Part shown: positions 1-7,812 of the stretch, piece after piece
Numbering within the stretch: position 1 is the first letter of the stretch
How the letters are laid out: the number at the start of each line of letters is the position of its first letter
From: Planctomycetota bacterium
GTDB taxonomy: Bacteria > Planctomycetota > UBA1135 > GCA-002686595
Direction: 5' to 3'
Length of the DNA stretch: 49,366 nt
NCBI GenBank assembly: GCA_002686265.1
Contig: NZBA01000106.1
Span: 1 to 49,366, forward strand
Translations under genes and position numbers: made by a program
The notes under the pieces: generated by a model
Databases searched by the model: none
What the model saw: only the letters and a program-made list of their open reading frames with translations
Told to the model about the DNA's origin: nothing

Positions 1-278
1 GACCGGGACTCGACGCCGATGGTTGCAGCCAGTGTCAGCGGCGCCTCGAATGTCGCTGACCGTGCTCGGGAGACAAGGCGAGATTGCAGGATCGATTGCC
101 GCCCGAGTGACCCCACCCAACTTCCCGGCCACGAAAAAAAAGGGCCCGGCCGGGAAGGGCCGAGTCCTCTCTTGTGATTGGTAGCGGGGGGCCACTTGGA
201 GCGGCTGGAGAGGCAGTGCGTGCCCCCGTTTCGGTACCAGAGGTGGCGGCTGTCCGTTTGCACCCCACCGGTCCTCCC
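1..278. other. Non-coding left edge
   Basis: I see no convincing gene here. Two hairpins are visible. One has a 7-bp stem (34-40 pairing with 54-60, gtcagcg/cgctgac, 13-nt loop). The other is the GC-rich inverted repeat described separately at 121-157. Open frames crossing this stretch have the repetitive Arg/Ala/Gly composition of shadow frames. The left edge may hold the regulatory region or 3' end of a gene outside the window. Confidence 0.5.
121..157 (-). terminator. Possible intrinsic terminator of the minus-strand gene pair
   Basis: Bases 121-130 (cttcccggcc) are a perfect inverted repeat of 148-157. Read on the minus strand, a GC-rich palindromic segment is followed directly by a run of eight T (complement of the A-run at 134-141). 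This is the usual layout of a rho-independent terminator. It lies about 120-150 nt past the stop of the broken gene at 279-1381, the correct side for ending that transcript. The T-run sits inside the larger inverted repeat, so an exact fold would need computing. Confidence 0.4.
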
Positions 279-1381
279 TCAGCGACCTGGCTGTGTATGC
301 ACGGTGAAGTACACCTCGCCCCCCTCGAGCGCCTCGCCCGTGATCGCGCGCACCCCGTGCAACTGCAGCCCTCAGGCGGACGACGCGCCAGGCGCGCGCG
401 AGGTCGATGGCCGCCACGGCCTCGGGCCGATTCGTCACACCCGGCGTGAGCTCGATGCCGCCGATCTCCACGACGGCACCCGGGGTCGGCACGTGCGGCC
501 CCGGGCGGTGGAAGACGCGCAGGGTGCACGCTCCAGGCACCAGCCAGGAGACCTCGAAGCCTCCGTCGGGTCCGACGAGGAGCGTCGTGCGCTCGCGCCG
601 CGCCAGTGCGTCGCCGAAGGCCCGTGGACGGCCGTGCTCGATCTCGATCAGGATCTCGCGCGCGGGCACCCGAGGGTCAAGGATCGCCGAACCCGCCAGA
701 GTCGCGCAGCGCGCCAGCACGAGGCGGGCGCGCTGCACGCCCCACGAGACCGGAGAGGGCGGGAGCGGCTGCCAGCCCCATTTCCGCGCCTGCAGACGGA
801 AGCGGCCGGGCTCGTCCGCCCACCCCCGCAGTTCGAAGCGCCCGTCGGCGGCGCTCCGCACCGTCAGGCCCGGAGGCGCGATCCAACCCTCGACGTCACG
901 CGTCCCGCCACCGGGAAAGGCCAGCTCGCGCGCACCGACGAGCACGTCGGCGCCCCCCCCCGCCGACACCCGCGTCGTCCACGATGACGCCCGCCATGAC
1001 GAGCGGCGGGTCGGCGAGGCGCAGGTCACCCAGTTCGACCGGCCCAACCGTGGCGGTCGCGCCGAGGGCGACCCGCGCCCGCCCGTAGGTGGGGACGCCG
1101 GGCGGCACGACACGCCAGTGCCTCAGCTCCAGGGTCGCAGAGGCGCCGGCCGGCGGCGCTGGGACGTCGTAGCGCACGCGCCCGTTCTCGTCGCAGCGCG
1201 CGCGGGCCGCCCGCCACTCCGGCTCACCCTCCTCGGCGCCCGACGCCCAAGACACGAGCGCGTCGACCTCACAGCCTGCCAGCGGCGCTCCGTTGGCGTC
1301 GAGCAGGCGCGCGTGAAGACCGAGCATCGCCGTCGAGGACCCGAGGATCCCTCCGAATGCGAGACACAGACCGAGCATCAC
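279..1381 (-). pseudogene. Exported beta-sandwich-type protein, broken by two single-base frameshifts
   Basis: The ATG at 1381 begins a hydrophobic leader (residues about 1-20, MMLGLCLAFGG...) followed by text typical of carboxypeptidase-regulatory-like/Ig-like domains (LHARLLDANGAPLAGCEV, then later ARELAFPGGG, DGRFELRGWA, GPDGGFEVSWLVPG). The starting frame turns to Arg-rich nonsense exactly after a run of nine C (953-961). Skipping one base there restores good protein text down to about 371. A second extra base near 369-371 (ggg) is then needed to reach ITGEALEGGEVYFTV and the TGA at 279-281. Both shifts have the same sign (one extra base each), so a corrected product would be about 366 aa. 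It starts 12 bp after the FG-GAP lipoprotein gene and is probably co-transcribed with it. Either the gene is decayed or the C9 run is a homopolymer sequencing error. No enzymatic motif is seen. Confidence 0.65.
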
Positions 1382-1393
1382 GCCCCGCCGCGC

Positions 1394-3070
1394 TCAGCGC
1401 CCTCCGCCCCGCCGCAACTTGTGGTAGCGGCCGGCCTCGAGGGAGCCAAAGCGCTCGACGAGCCCGTCGGGCCAACGCACCTCGACCTCCTCGGCCCGCT
1501 GTGCGTCCCCGAGCCCGACGTGCACTCGGGGATCGTTGGCGGCGCAGTAGGAGTAGCTGGTGTGAGCGATCCGGTAGCGGTCACGCTCGCCCGAGCGCAC
1601 GCGCACGACGGCGCCCAGGGCCGGCGTCCCGCTCTCGCCCAGCACCGAGAGACCGATCCAGCTCCCCTGCTTTGGCAGCTCGTTGCGCAACAGGCGCACG
1701 GGGGCCTGGGCGTCGATGTAGAGGACGTCGATGTCCCCGTCGTCGTCGATATCGCCAAAGGCGGCCGCTCGGCTCGTCCCCAACGGCACGCCAGGGGCGC
1801 CGCCGCCGACGACCTCCTCGAAGCACCCGTCACCGCGGCCCAAGAAGAGCTGGTTGGGCTCGGCATAAGGATCGCTCTTCGAGAGCGCGGGCGGCCACAA
1901 GCCGACACGGCCGTTGGCGACGAACAGATCGACGAAGCCGTCGTGGTCGAAGTCGTGGAAGCCGAGGCCAAAGCCGGTGAAGGGGATGCTGGCCGCCGAG
2001 AGCCCGGTGCTGGAGGTGCGATCCGTGAAGGCGGAGCCGAGGTTCTCGTAGAAGGTGTTGGTCTGCTCGCGCACGTGGGTCATGAACAGGTCCCAGTCAC
2101 CGTCGGACTCTACGTCAACGGCGTGGACGCCCATCCCCGCCTCCGGCGCCCCAGAGCTGTTCACCGCGCACCCGGCGAGCAGAGCGCGGTCGGTGAAGCG
2201 GCCCGGCTCGAGCTGCAGCCACAGGTGGTTCGGCATCCCGTCGTTCGTCACGTAGACGTCCACGCGCCCGTCGCCGTCGAAGTCGGCACAGGACAGGCCC
2301 AGGCCGGTCCCGGTTCCCGCTCCGATTCCAACGGCGATACTGACGTCGGTGAAGGTCCCGTCGCCCTCGTTGCGGTAGAGGGTGTCGCGCGTCGGCGCGT
2401 TGTAGTTGATCGGGTTGCAGTAGTCGCGCTCGCCGTAGCTCGTCTGGCAGGGGATCTCGTGCTCGGGCTTCCAGTTCAGATACTGGACCACGAACAGGTC
2501 GAGGTCCCCGTCGCCGTCGTAGTCGAAGAAGGAAGCCGCCGAGCTCCAGCGCTTCTCCCCGACGCCCGCTATCGCGGTGACGTCGGCGAAAGCACCGTCG
2601 CCCTCGTTGCGGTAGAGGACGTTCTCCTCGAGATTGCAGACGTACAGATCGGTGTCGCCGTCGCCGTCATAGTCACCGGTGGCGCAGCCGAATCCGTAGC
2701 GCCGGTCGCCGACGCCCGCACTCTCGGTCACATCGGTGAAGGTGCCGTCAGTCTCCTGGTGGAAGAGGCGGTTGGGTTCGTTGGTCTCGCTCCCCGGCAC
2801 CGGATCGCCGCCCTGTACGCAGTAGACGTCGAGGCGGCCGTCGCCGTCGTAGTCGAGGAACCCGCCGCCGCCGGTGACGGTCTCGGGGATCCAGAAGCGC
2901 TGCTCGTGGGCGCGCACGTGGACGAAGTCGAGGCCGGCGGCCGCGGCTCCCTCGGCGAACCACGTGGGGGCGATGGGGGCCGGCCCAGGGGCGCCGGGTT
3001 CATCGCCGCCGCCGCAGGCGCCGAGGAACGAGGACAGGAGAACAGCCAGGAGGAAGCGGGGGCTCTGCAT
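1394..3070 (-). CDS. FG-GAP repeat / ASPIC-UnbV (CRTAC-like) lipoprotein
   Basis: A 558-aa exported protein. I chose the ATG at 3070 over an upstream one at 3256 because it gives a clean lipoprotein signal (MQSPRFLLAVLLSSFLGAC, lipobox LGAC, followed by a Gly/Pro linker). The body holds about seven calcium-binding FG-GAP/VCBS blades of the type DYDGDGDLDLFV, including DFDGDGRVDVYVTN, DFDHDGFVDLFVANG and DIDDDGDIDVLYID, which form an integrin-alpha-like beta-propeller. The last 90 residues match the UnbV/ASPIC domain (GAVVRVRSGERDRYRI ... HVGLGDAQRAEEVEVRWPDG). Proteins of this architecture are abundant in planctomycetes and relatives and are thought to be cell-surface adhesion or scaffold proteins. 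No catalytic role is established. It is the first gene of a minus-strand pair with the broken gene downstream. Confidence 0.9.
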   Translation of the reverse strand: MQSPRFLLAVLLSSFLGACGGGDEPGAPGPAPIAPTWFAEGAAAAGLDFVHVRAHEQRFWIPETVTGGGGFLDYDGDGRLDVYCVQGGDPVPGSETNEPNRLFHQETDGTFTDVTESAGVGDRRYGFGCATGDYDGDGDTDLYVCNLEENVLYRNEGDGAFADVTAIAGVGEKRWSSAASFFDYDGDGDLDLFVVQYLNWKPEHEIPCQTSYGERDYCNPINYNAPTRDTLYRNEGDGTFTDVSIAVGIGAGTGTGLGLSCADFDGDGRVDVYVTNDGMPNHLWLQLEPGRFTDRALLAGCAVNSSGAPEAGMGVHAVDVESDGDWDLFMTHVREQTNTFYENLGSAFTDRTSSTGLSAASIPFTGFGLGFHDFDHDGFVDLFVANGRVGLWPPALSKSDPYAEPNQLFLGRGDGCFEEVVGGGAPGVPLGTSRAAAFGDIDDDGDIDVLYIDAQAPVRLLRNELPKQGSWIGLSVLGESGTPALGAVVRVRSGERDRYRIAHTSYSYCAANDPRVHVGLGDAQRAEEVEVRWPDGLVERFGSLEAGRYHKLRRGGGR

Positions 3071-3244
3071 CGGTAGGCGACAGTCTATTCGGCGGCGGGC
3101 GCCGCACGCCTCGACGCGGACGCACGGAGCGGGAACTTCTTTCCGATTTCCACCCCACCTCGGGCGCGACGGCTCAAGGCACGCCTCAGCCGCGGCCGAG
3201 AAGGGGGAAGCGCGACGGCCCACCCCCATGGGCCAGCGCCCCCC

Positions 3245-3820
3245 ATGACCACGCACGCCACACAGGCGACCATCGCCGTCCCTCCCGTTTTCAGAGCAAC
3301 CCGTCAGCGACGTTCCGGACCGCTATGGGCCGCGCTCTCCATATGCGCCGCCCTCGTCGGCCTGGTCGGAGTGATGGCCTCGCCGCCCGAGGCCGTCATT
3401 CCCCAAGCCGCTCCCGTGCGCGCCTTGGAGAACGAGCTCTGGCAGAACCTCCGTCGGTTGCGCGTGGCCATCACCGACTACCGCGCCGACCTCGGCCGCT
3501 GGCCGAGCGCCGAGGCCACAGCCGGAGCGGGCACGCCTTGCGAGCACGGCGCTCTGGGGTGCGAGCTCGGCTTTCACGGAGAGGCCCACGCCCCCCCGCC
3601 GCTGATCCTGCGCGATGCACGCGTGCCCTACCTGCCCCACGGGATTCCCCTCAACCCGCTGAACGGCCTGCGCACCGTCCTGGTCCTCGACGCCTCCACG
3701 CAGATGCCCCGCTCGCCCGACGGGAGCACCGGCTGGATCTACGATCCGCATTCGGGCGTGGTGCGCTGTAACGTCGCCGGACGCGTGCGCGGACGCACTC
3801 AACGCTACTACGATCTCTAG
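3245..3820 (+). CDS. Pseudopilin-like protein (GspG-type C-terminal fold)
   Basis: A 191-aa protein with one N-terminal membrane helix (about residues 27-46). A helix and beta region reads like type II secretion major pseudopilins: ELWQNLRRLRVAITDYRADLGRWPS, then YLPHGIPLNPLNG and a closing GWIYDPHSGVVRCN. In GspG-like proteins the corresponding stretch ends in a Gly-Trp-Tyr-Tyr/Asn motif. The usual prepilin peptidase site (Gly-Phe-Thr-x-x-Glu) is not visible. Instead about 26 basic/polar residues precede the helix, so it may be a membrane-anchored pseudopilin relative rather than a processed one. It lies 37 bp before a second pseudopilin-like gene and probably shares its operon. No other secretion-system genes are in the window. 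The specific role is unknown. Confidence 0.65.
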   Translation: MTTHATQATIAVPPVFRATRQRRSGPLWAALSICAALVGLVGVMASPPEAVIPQAAPVRALENELWQNLRRLRVAITDYRADLGRWPSAEATAGAGTPCEHGALGCELGFHGEAHAPPPLILRDARVPYLPHGIPLNPLNGLRTVLVLDASTQMPRSPDGSTGWIYDPHSGVVRCNVAGRVRGRTQRYYDL

Positions 3821-3857
3821 CCTCGGCGATGCCAGAGGCTTCGCAGCGCCGACCGAC

Positions 3858-4376
3858 ATGACCACCGAGCCCTCCGCACGACCCGGCGGCGTCAACATCG
3901 CCGCCCTGGCCGCGGCCTTGCTCGCGGTCTCGGCCCTGGCCTTGCTGGCGATCCCCGCCTTCTTCGCCCGCGCGGACGTCAGCCTCGACAACGCCGCCTT
4001 GCTGCTCGCCGCGGACCTGCGGGCGGCGCAGGACGTAGCCGTGATCGGCGAGCGCGAGCTGCGAGTCGTGTTCTTCGAAGACGGGACCGGCTACCGGGTC
4101 GTGGACGCGAGCGACCGGCCGATTCCCCACCCCGTGGGCCTGGGCGAGTTCGTGCGCTCCTACTCGCGCGACGGGGTCTTCGAGAACGTGCGCATCGCAA
4201 ATCGCGATATCGGCCCGGAGACCTGGATCACCTTCGACGCCTACGGGTTCGCCCGCTCGGTCGGGACCGTCGTCCTGGGGCTGGGCGAGGAGCGACGCAC
4301 CCTGGAGGTCCAGGCCGGCTCCGGTTTGGTACGCATCGAGGGCCTCGGCCGACCTTGGGACGACGGCGGGAACTGA
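3858..4376 (+). CDS. GspH/FimT-like minor pseudopilin-like protein
   Basis: A 172-aa protein with a single N-terminal membrane helix (about residues 12-37, very Ala/Leu-rich). An amphipathic segment and beta-rich domain follow: LLLAADLRAAQDVAVIGEREL, then RVVFFEDGTGYRVVD. This is the characteristic GspH/FimT layout, in which a helix ends in a run that aligns DNA- or pilus-associated minor pseudopilins. As with its neighbour upstream, the classical GF(T/S)xxE processing site is missing. Late residues TWITFDAYGFARSVGTVVLG fit the second beta-sheet of GspH. The pair probably works together as a minor pseudopilin tip or a sensor. That role is inferred from the fold resemblance only. Confidence 0.6.
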   Translation: MTTEPSARPGGVNIAALAAALLAVSALALLAIPAFFARADVSLDNAALLLAADLRAAQDVAVIGERELRVVFFEDGTGYRVVDASDRPIPHPVGLGEFVRSYSRDGVFENVRIANRDIGPETWITFDAYGFARSVGTVVLGLGEERRTLEVQAGSGLVRIEGLGRPWDDGGN

Positions 4377-4731
4377 AGCCCCCCCGCCGGCGAGCCGCGC
4401 GCCGGTTTTCTCGGATTGGGCGAACCTCGAAGGGCACGCTCGCGTCCAAGTGACTCAATCGTCGCGGATTCCGGTCTTGCCGGGTGCGGGGTATCCCAGG
4501 AAGCCTCTCTCTCTCTTTTTCCGTAGTCCGGCACAGTGAAGGAGGCCGACGCCGCGACGAGCCCCATGTCCATACCACACGATGGGGCACACTATTGCCG
4601 ACGGCTGCGGCCGGGAGCGTCCTACGACGCTTCCGGCCGTATTTCTGTCTCCCGGCAGCCTCCGAGCGCAATCGGGAGGGCTATTCTGAAGGGTTCGAGC
4701 TCCGACGCCCCTCGTCGCCAGCGCCCCCATC
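4377..4731. other. Non-coding gap with a strong hairpin
   Basis: These 355 bases separate the pseudopilin pair from the phosphodiesterase gene. I see no plausible gene. The stretch contains a CT-repeat run (about 4505-4519), a weaker inverted repeat around 4564-4587 and the very strong 14-bp stem-loop at 4608-4639, listed separately. Promoters for the next gene are expected here but no clear -35/-10 pair can be picked by eye. Confidence 0.5.
4608..4639 (+). terminator. 14-bp stem-loop, probable transcription terminator
   Basis: Bases 4608-4621 (cggccgggagcgtc) pair along their whole length, with one G-U wobble, with 4626-4639. The loop is the 4 nt ctac. The stem is followed by tatttctgtct, a weak T-tract. 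This fits an intrinsic terminator for a plus-strand transcript, presumably the pseudopilin pair ending at 4376 or an unseen small RNA between the two. The poor T-run leaves open a plain structural hairpin. Confidence 0.5.
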
Positions 4732-6885
4732 ATGGTTCGCCTGCAGGCCCGCTCCGCCTTCCTGATCGCTCTCGCCTACGTGCTCGTGGGAGCGCTGCGC
4801 TGGCACCACCCCCTCGGCGGGAGCGCGGATCTCCTCGCCCGGCTCGCGGCGGGCGTCGGGGTCGTTGGGAACCTCCTGTGGCTACTGCTGGTCGCGCTCT
4901 CCCTGCCCCTGATGCGCTGGCCTCGCCTGGCGCTAGGGCTGCCGACGGCGCTGGTAGCCACCTGCGCGGTGACCGGCGAGCTGGCAGTGGGCTGGAACGT
5001 CGACCTCCCCTTCTACGTCGGCCCCGGCGATCCCGAGCGCCTGATCACCCTCGCCCGCGGCCTCGCCTACGCCCTCCCCCTGGGGATCGCCGCGGGGCTC
5101 TTGGCTTCGTGCGCCGCCAAGGCGACGCACCCGGGACGGGTCCGGCGCTGGCCGACGATCCTGCTCGCCCTCCAAGGCTGCTGCACCCTGGCCCTGGTCG
5201 GTGGTAACGCGGCCGGCTTGCGGGCGCTACCGCTCGAAGCGGTCGAGGGGAGCGCACGCTCGCCGGGCGTGCAGCGCAAGCTCACGATCTTCTGCATCGA
5301 CGCGGGGCTGTGGACGATGGTGGATCACTTCATCGACGAGGGCCGCATGCCACACCTCGCCGCCCTCAAGGAGCGCGGATCCTACGGGCACCTGATGACC
5401 CACGGCCGCCGCCTGTCGCCGGTCGTCTGGACCAGCATGGTGACGGGCATGGCCGAAGCCGGACACGGGATCCACGACTTCACCGTGCTCTCCGACGACG
5501 GCGAGGGCCGCTCGCTCCCCACGCCCTCGACCGAGCGGACCGCCGCGGCGGTGTGGAACATCGCCGACGCGGCGGGCCTGAAGTCATTGGTGCACAACTG
5601 GCTGGTCACGGCGCCGGCGGAGGAGATCGGCGGCGTCGTCGTCCCAAACCTCAAGTCCGCCCTCGGCGGCAGCATCCCGGCGACCCATCCCGCCGCCGTG
5701 CGCTCCCTGGTCGCCGACGCCCTCGATGACTCCCCCGACGAGCGCCCGGAGGACGCCTACGCCGACATCACGAGGTTGCTCGAGATCGAGATCGACGCCT
5801 GGGAAGCCGTGCGGGAGCTCGCCGACTTCGATCTGGTGGTCACCGGCACCCAAGCGTCCGACAGCTCCCTGCACCTGCGCTACCTCGACACCTTCCCCGA
5901 GCTGTTCGACCTCGAAGCCTGGGGGGCGGATACCCAGCGAGCCGCACAACGCTCGAACGACGTTCCCGCCATCTTCACGCGCATCGACGAGTGGCTCGGG
6001 GCTCTGACGGCGGAGGGGCGGGCGGTGCTCGTGGTCTCCGACCACGGCGCGCGGCCGCGGGCGGTGCCCCTGGTCCTGTTCCACGCCGATGCCCTGCTGG
6101 CGGACATGGGCCTGATCGCCTTCGAAGGCGAGCGCCTCGAAGGCTCCGCGCTCGACCCCAAGCGAGCGCGAGCGCGGGAGGCCGGCTCGAGCGCCACGCG
6201 CCACCGTGTCGAGATCCTCTTCCGCGAAGAAGTGACCGAGGGAGTCGAACCGATGTCTCTCGCCGAGGTGATCGCCGCACTCGCCGCACTCACGGTGACG
6301 GAGACGGGCGAGCCCTTGTTCGAGGCTGCCGGCCCCATGCCCGAGGGACGCCGCCCGGAGGCCTTTGTCATACCCGCACCGTGCCTCAGCCGTCCTCCGG
6401 GCGAGGTCAGCGTGGAGGTCGCGGGCGTCGAGCGGCCGCTGGCCCGCTACCTCGACGTGCGTAGCGAGAACAGCGGCAACCACGACCCACACGGGATGTT
6501 CCTCTTCGCCGCGCCGGATGTCGAACCGGTCGGGCCGGTCGCCGCCCTGTGCTCGGAGACCTCGCTCTCCACGCTGCTGGGCTTCACCCTGGGCACCTCG
6601 CGCACCCTCGACCGCGTGGCCGAGGCGGCGCGCCGGCTGGGCCTGTTCGAACCCTACACCTCCCTCGACGTAACGCCCACCGCGCTCGCCTACCTCGGCC
6701 TTCCGCTCGCGCGCGACATGCACGGGCGCGTCATGGAGCGTGTGCTCGGCCCGACGCCGCGAGCGCGGGCAGGCGTGGACACCCACGGCGGGTTGCTCGA
6801 TCCCGACCGTCGCTCCGCGCCCATCGACGAAGCGGCCCGAGCGGAGATCCTCGAGCAGTTGCGGGCGTTGGGCTACACGAAGTAG
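4732..6885 (+). CDS. Membrane-anchored type I phosphodiesterase / nucleotide pyrophosphatase family protein
   Basis: A 717-aa protein of the alkaline phosphatase superfamily. Residues 1-170 form several membrane helices. A catalytic domain follows with the signature start KLTIFCIDAGLWTMVDHFI, where Asp is a metal ligand. LSPVVWTSMVTG carries the Thr/Ser nucleophile position, VVSDHGARP holds the Asp-His metal ligands, and GNHDPHGMFL holds the last His. A closing block, YTSLDVTPTALAYLGLPLARDMHG, resembles the C-terminal segment of bacterial phosphodiesterases annotated as AP3A hydrolases. Such proteins cleave phosphodiester bonds of nucleotides or lipid head groups. The substrate is not evident. 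The family's usual Asp-Gly-(Ala/Thr) after the first Asp is Asp-Ala-Gly here. A second, shorter member of the family lies 0.9 kb downstream (7813-9207). Both end in a similar Leu-Gly-Tyr peptide (LRALGYTK and LEQLGYVGD). Confidence 0.85.
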   Translation: MVRLQARSAFLIALAYVLVGALRWHHPLGGSADLLARLAAGVGVVGNLLWLLLVALSLPLMRWPRLALGLPTALVATCAVTGELAVGWNVDLPFYVGPGDPERLITLARGLAYALPLGIAAGLLASCAAKATHPGRVRRWPTILLALQGCCTLALVGGNAAGLRALPLEAVEGSARSPGVQRKLTIFCIDAGLWTMVDHFIDEGRMPHLAALKERGSYGHLMTHGRRLSPVVWTSMVTGMAEAGHGIHDFTVLSDDGEGRSLPTPSTERTAAAVWNIADAAGLKSLVHNWLVTAPAEEIGGVVVPNLKSALGGSIPATHPAAVRSLVADALDDSPDERPEDAYADITRLLEIEIDAWEAVRELADFDLVVTGTQASDSSLHLRYLDTFPELFDLEAWGADTQRAAQRSNDVPAIFTRIDEWLGALTAEGRAVLVVSDHGARPRAVPLVLFHADALLADMGLIAFEGERLEGSALDPKRARAREAGSSATRHRVEILFREEVTEGVEPMSLAEVIAALAALTVTETGEPLFEAAGPMPEGRRPEAFVIPAPCLSRPPGEVSVEVAGVERPLARYLDVRSENSGNHDPHGMFLFAAPDVEPVGPVAALCSETSLSTLLGFTLGTSRTLDRVAEAARRLGLFEPYTSLDVTPTALAYLGLPLARDMHGRVMERVLGPTPRARAGVDTHGGLLDPDRRSAPIDEAARAEILEQLRALGYTK

Positions 6886-7004
6886 GCCGCCCCCGCGGCC
6901 GCCAGCTTCCGCCGGGTGGCCCGGATGGGCGCGGAATGGTAAAGAAGGGGCTGGCGCAGACACTCCGCGCCTTCATCGCGTCCCGCCACAGCCTGAGGCC
7001 ATCC

Positions 7005-7778
7005 ATGAAACGACTCCTCGCGCTCACACTCGCCGCCGCCGCTTCCTGCTCATCGCCCTCGGTGAGCGTCACCCCCTACTTGGCCCAGAACTCGCTCGAC
7101 GGCTCGGTCGCCTCTTCGACCGATGGGGCCAGCGGCTCGACCAGCGTCGAGGCGCTCGGCGTGGACGGGGAGGAGTCCGTCCTCGGCGGACGGATCGACG
7201 TTCGGGGAGACCACTCGCACCTCAGCCTCTCCTACACGTCCACCGATCTCTCCGCGACGGGCGGCATCTTGTCCGATGACATCGAGATCGACGGCACCAC
7301 GATCGACTCCGACTCGGTGTCCGTGGACACGGATCTGGACATCGCGGCCACCAACGCCATGTGGACCTACGACTGGAACATCGGAGAGACCGCTTTCTTC
7401 GGATTGGGCCTCGGGGTCACGGCTCTCGACCTCTCGATCGCCCTCACGGGCGCGGAGGAGATCACCGGCTTGATCGTCACCGCCACCCTGGACGAGACCT
7501 TGCCGGTCCCCCTGATCGCCGCTCGCGCGGGCGGCGAGATCGGTCCGGTGTGGATCGAGGGCAGCTACGCGCTCCTGAGCGTGAGCGTCGACGAGGCCGA
7601 GGTCGAAATGAGCGACCTGGACGTCTCCGCCGGCCTGAAGATCCTGGGTGACACGGGCTCGATCGTCGTTGGTTACCGGATGATCGACTTTGACGCCGCG
7701 TACGACGTCGACAGCGACTCCATCGACCTTGATCTCGCGTTCGGCGGCCCCTACGCGGGCGTGCGCCTCGGCTTCTGA
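7005..7778 (+). CDS. Predicted outer-membrane beta-barrel-like lipoprotein
   Basis: A 257-aa protein. I chose the ATG at 7005 because it gives a lipoprotein-like signal (MKRLLALTLAAAASCSS, with Cys after Ala-Ser). The rest is rich in alternating hydrophobic/polar beta-strand text with many Asp, Ser and Thr, for example HLSLSYTSTDLSATGG, SVSVDTDLDI and SIVVGYRMIDFDAAY. It ends with GGPYAGVRLGF, and a terminal Phe is the classic outer-membrane barrel assembly signal. It sits between two phosphodiesterase genes with short gaps (119 bp before and 34 bp after), so the three probably form an operon. No specific family is recognised. The fold and location are inferred from composition. Confidence 0.7.
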   Translation: MKRLLALTLAAAASCSSPSVSVTPYLAQNSLDGSVASSTDGASGSTSVEALGVDGEESVLGGRIDVRGDHSHLSLSYTSTDLSATGGILSDDIEIDGTTIDSDSVSVDTDLDIAATNAMWTYDWNIGETAFFGLGLGVTALDLSIALTGAEEITGLIVTATLDETLPVPLIAARAGGEIGPVWIEGSYALLSVSVDEAEVEMSDLDVSAGLKILGDTGSIVVGYRMIDFDAAYDVDSDSIDLDLAFGGPYAGVRLGF

Positions 7779-7812
7779 CCCTTACCCGGCGCGCAGCGGC
7801 CCGGCGATCTTG

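Noticed and set aside
407..3076. An 889-codon plus-strand open frame
   Set aside because: It lies entirely opposite the FG-GAP lipoprotein gene and the broken gene. Its composition is Arg/Gly/Val-rich and it matches no domain. It is a mirror frame caused by high GC.
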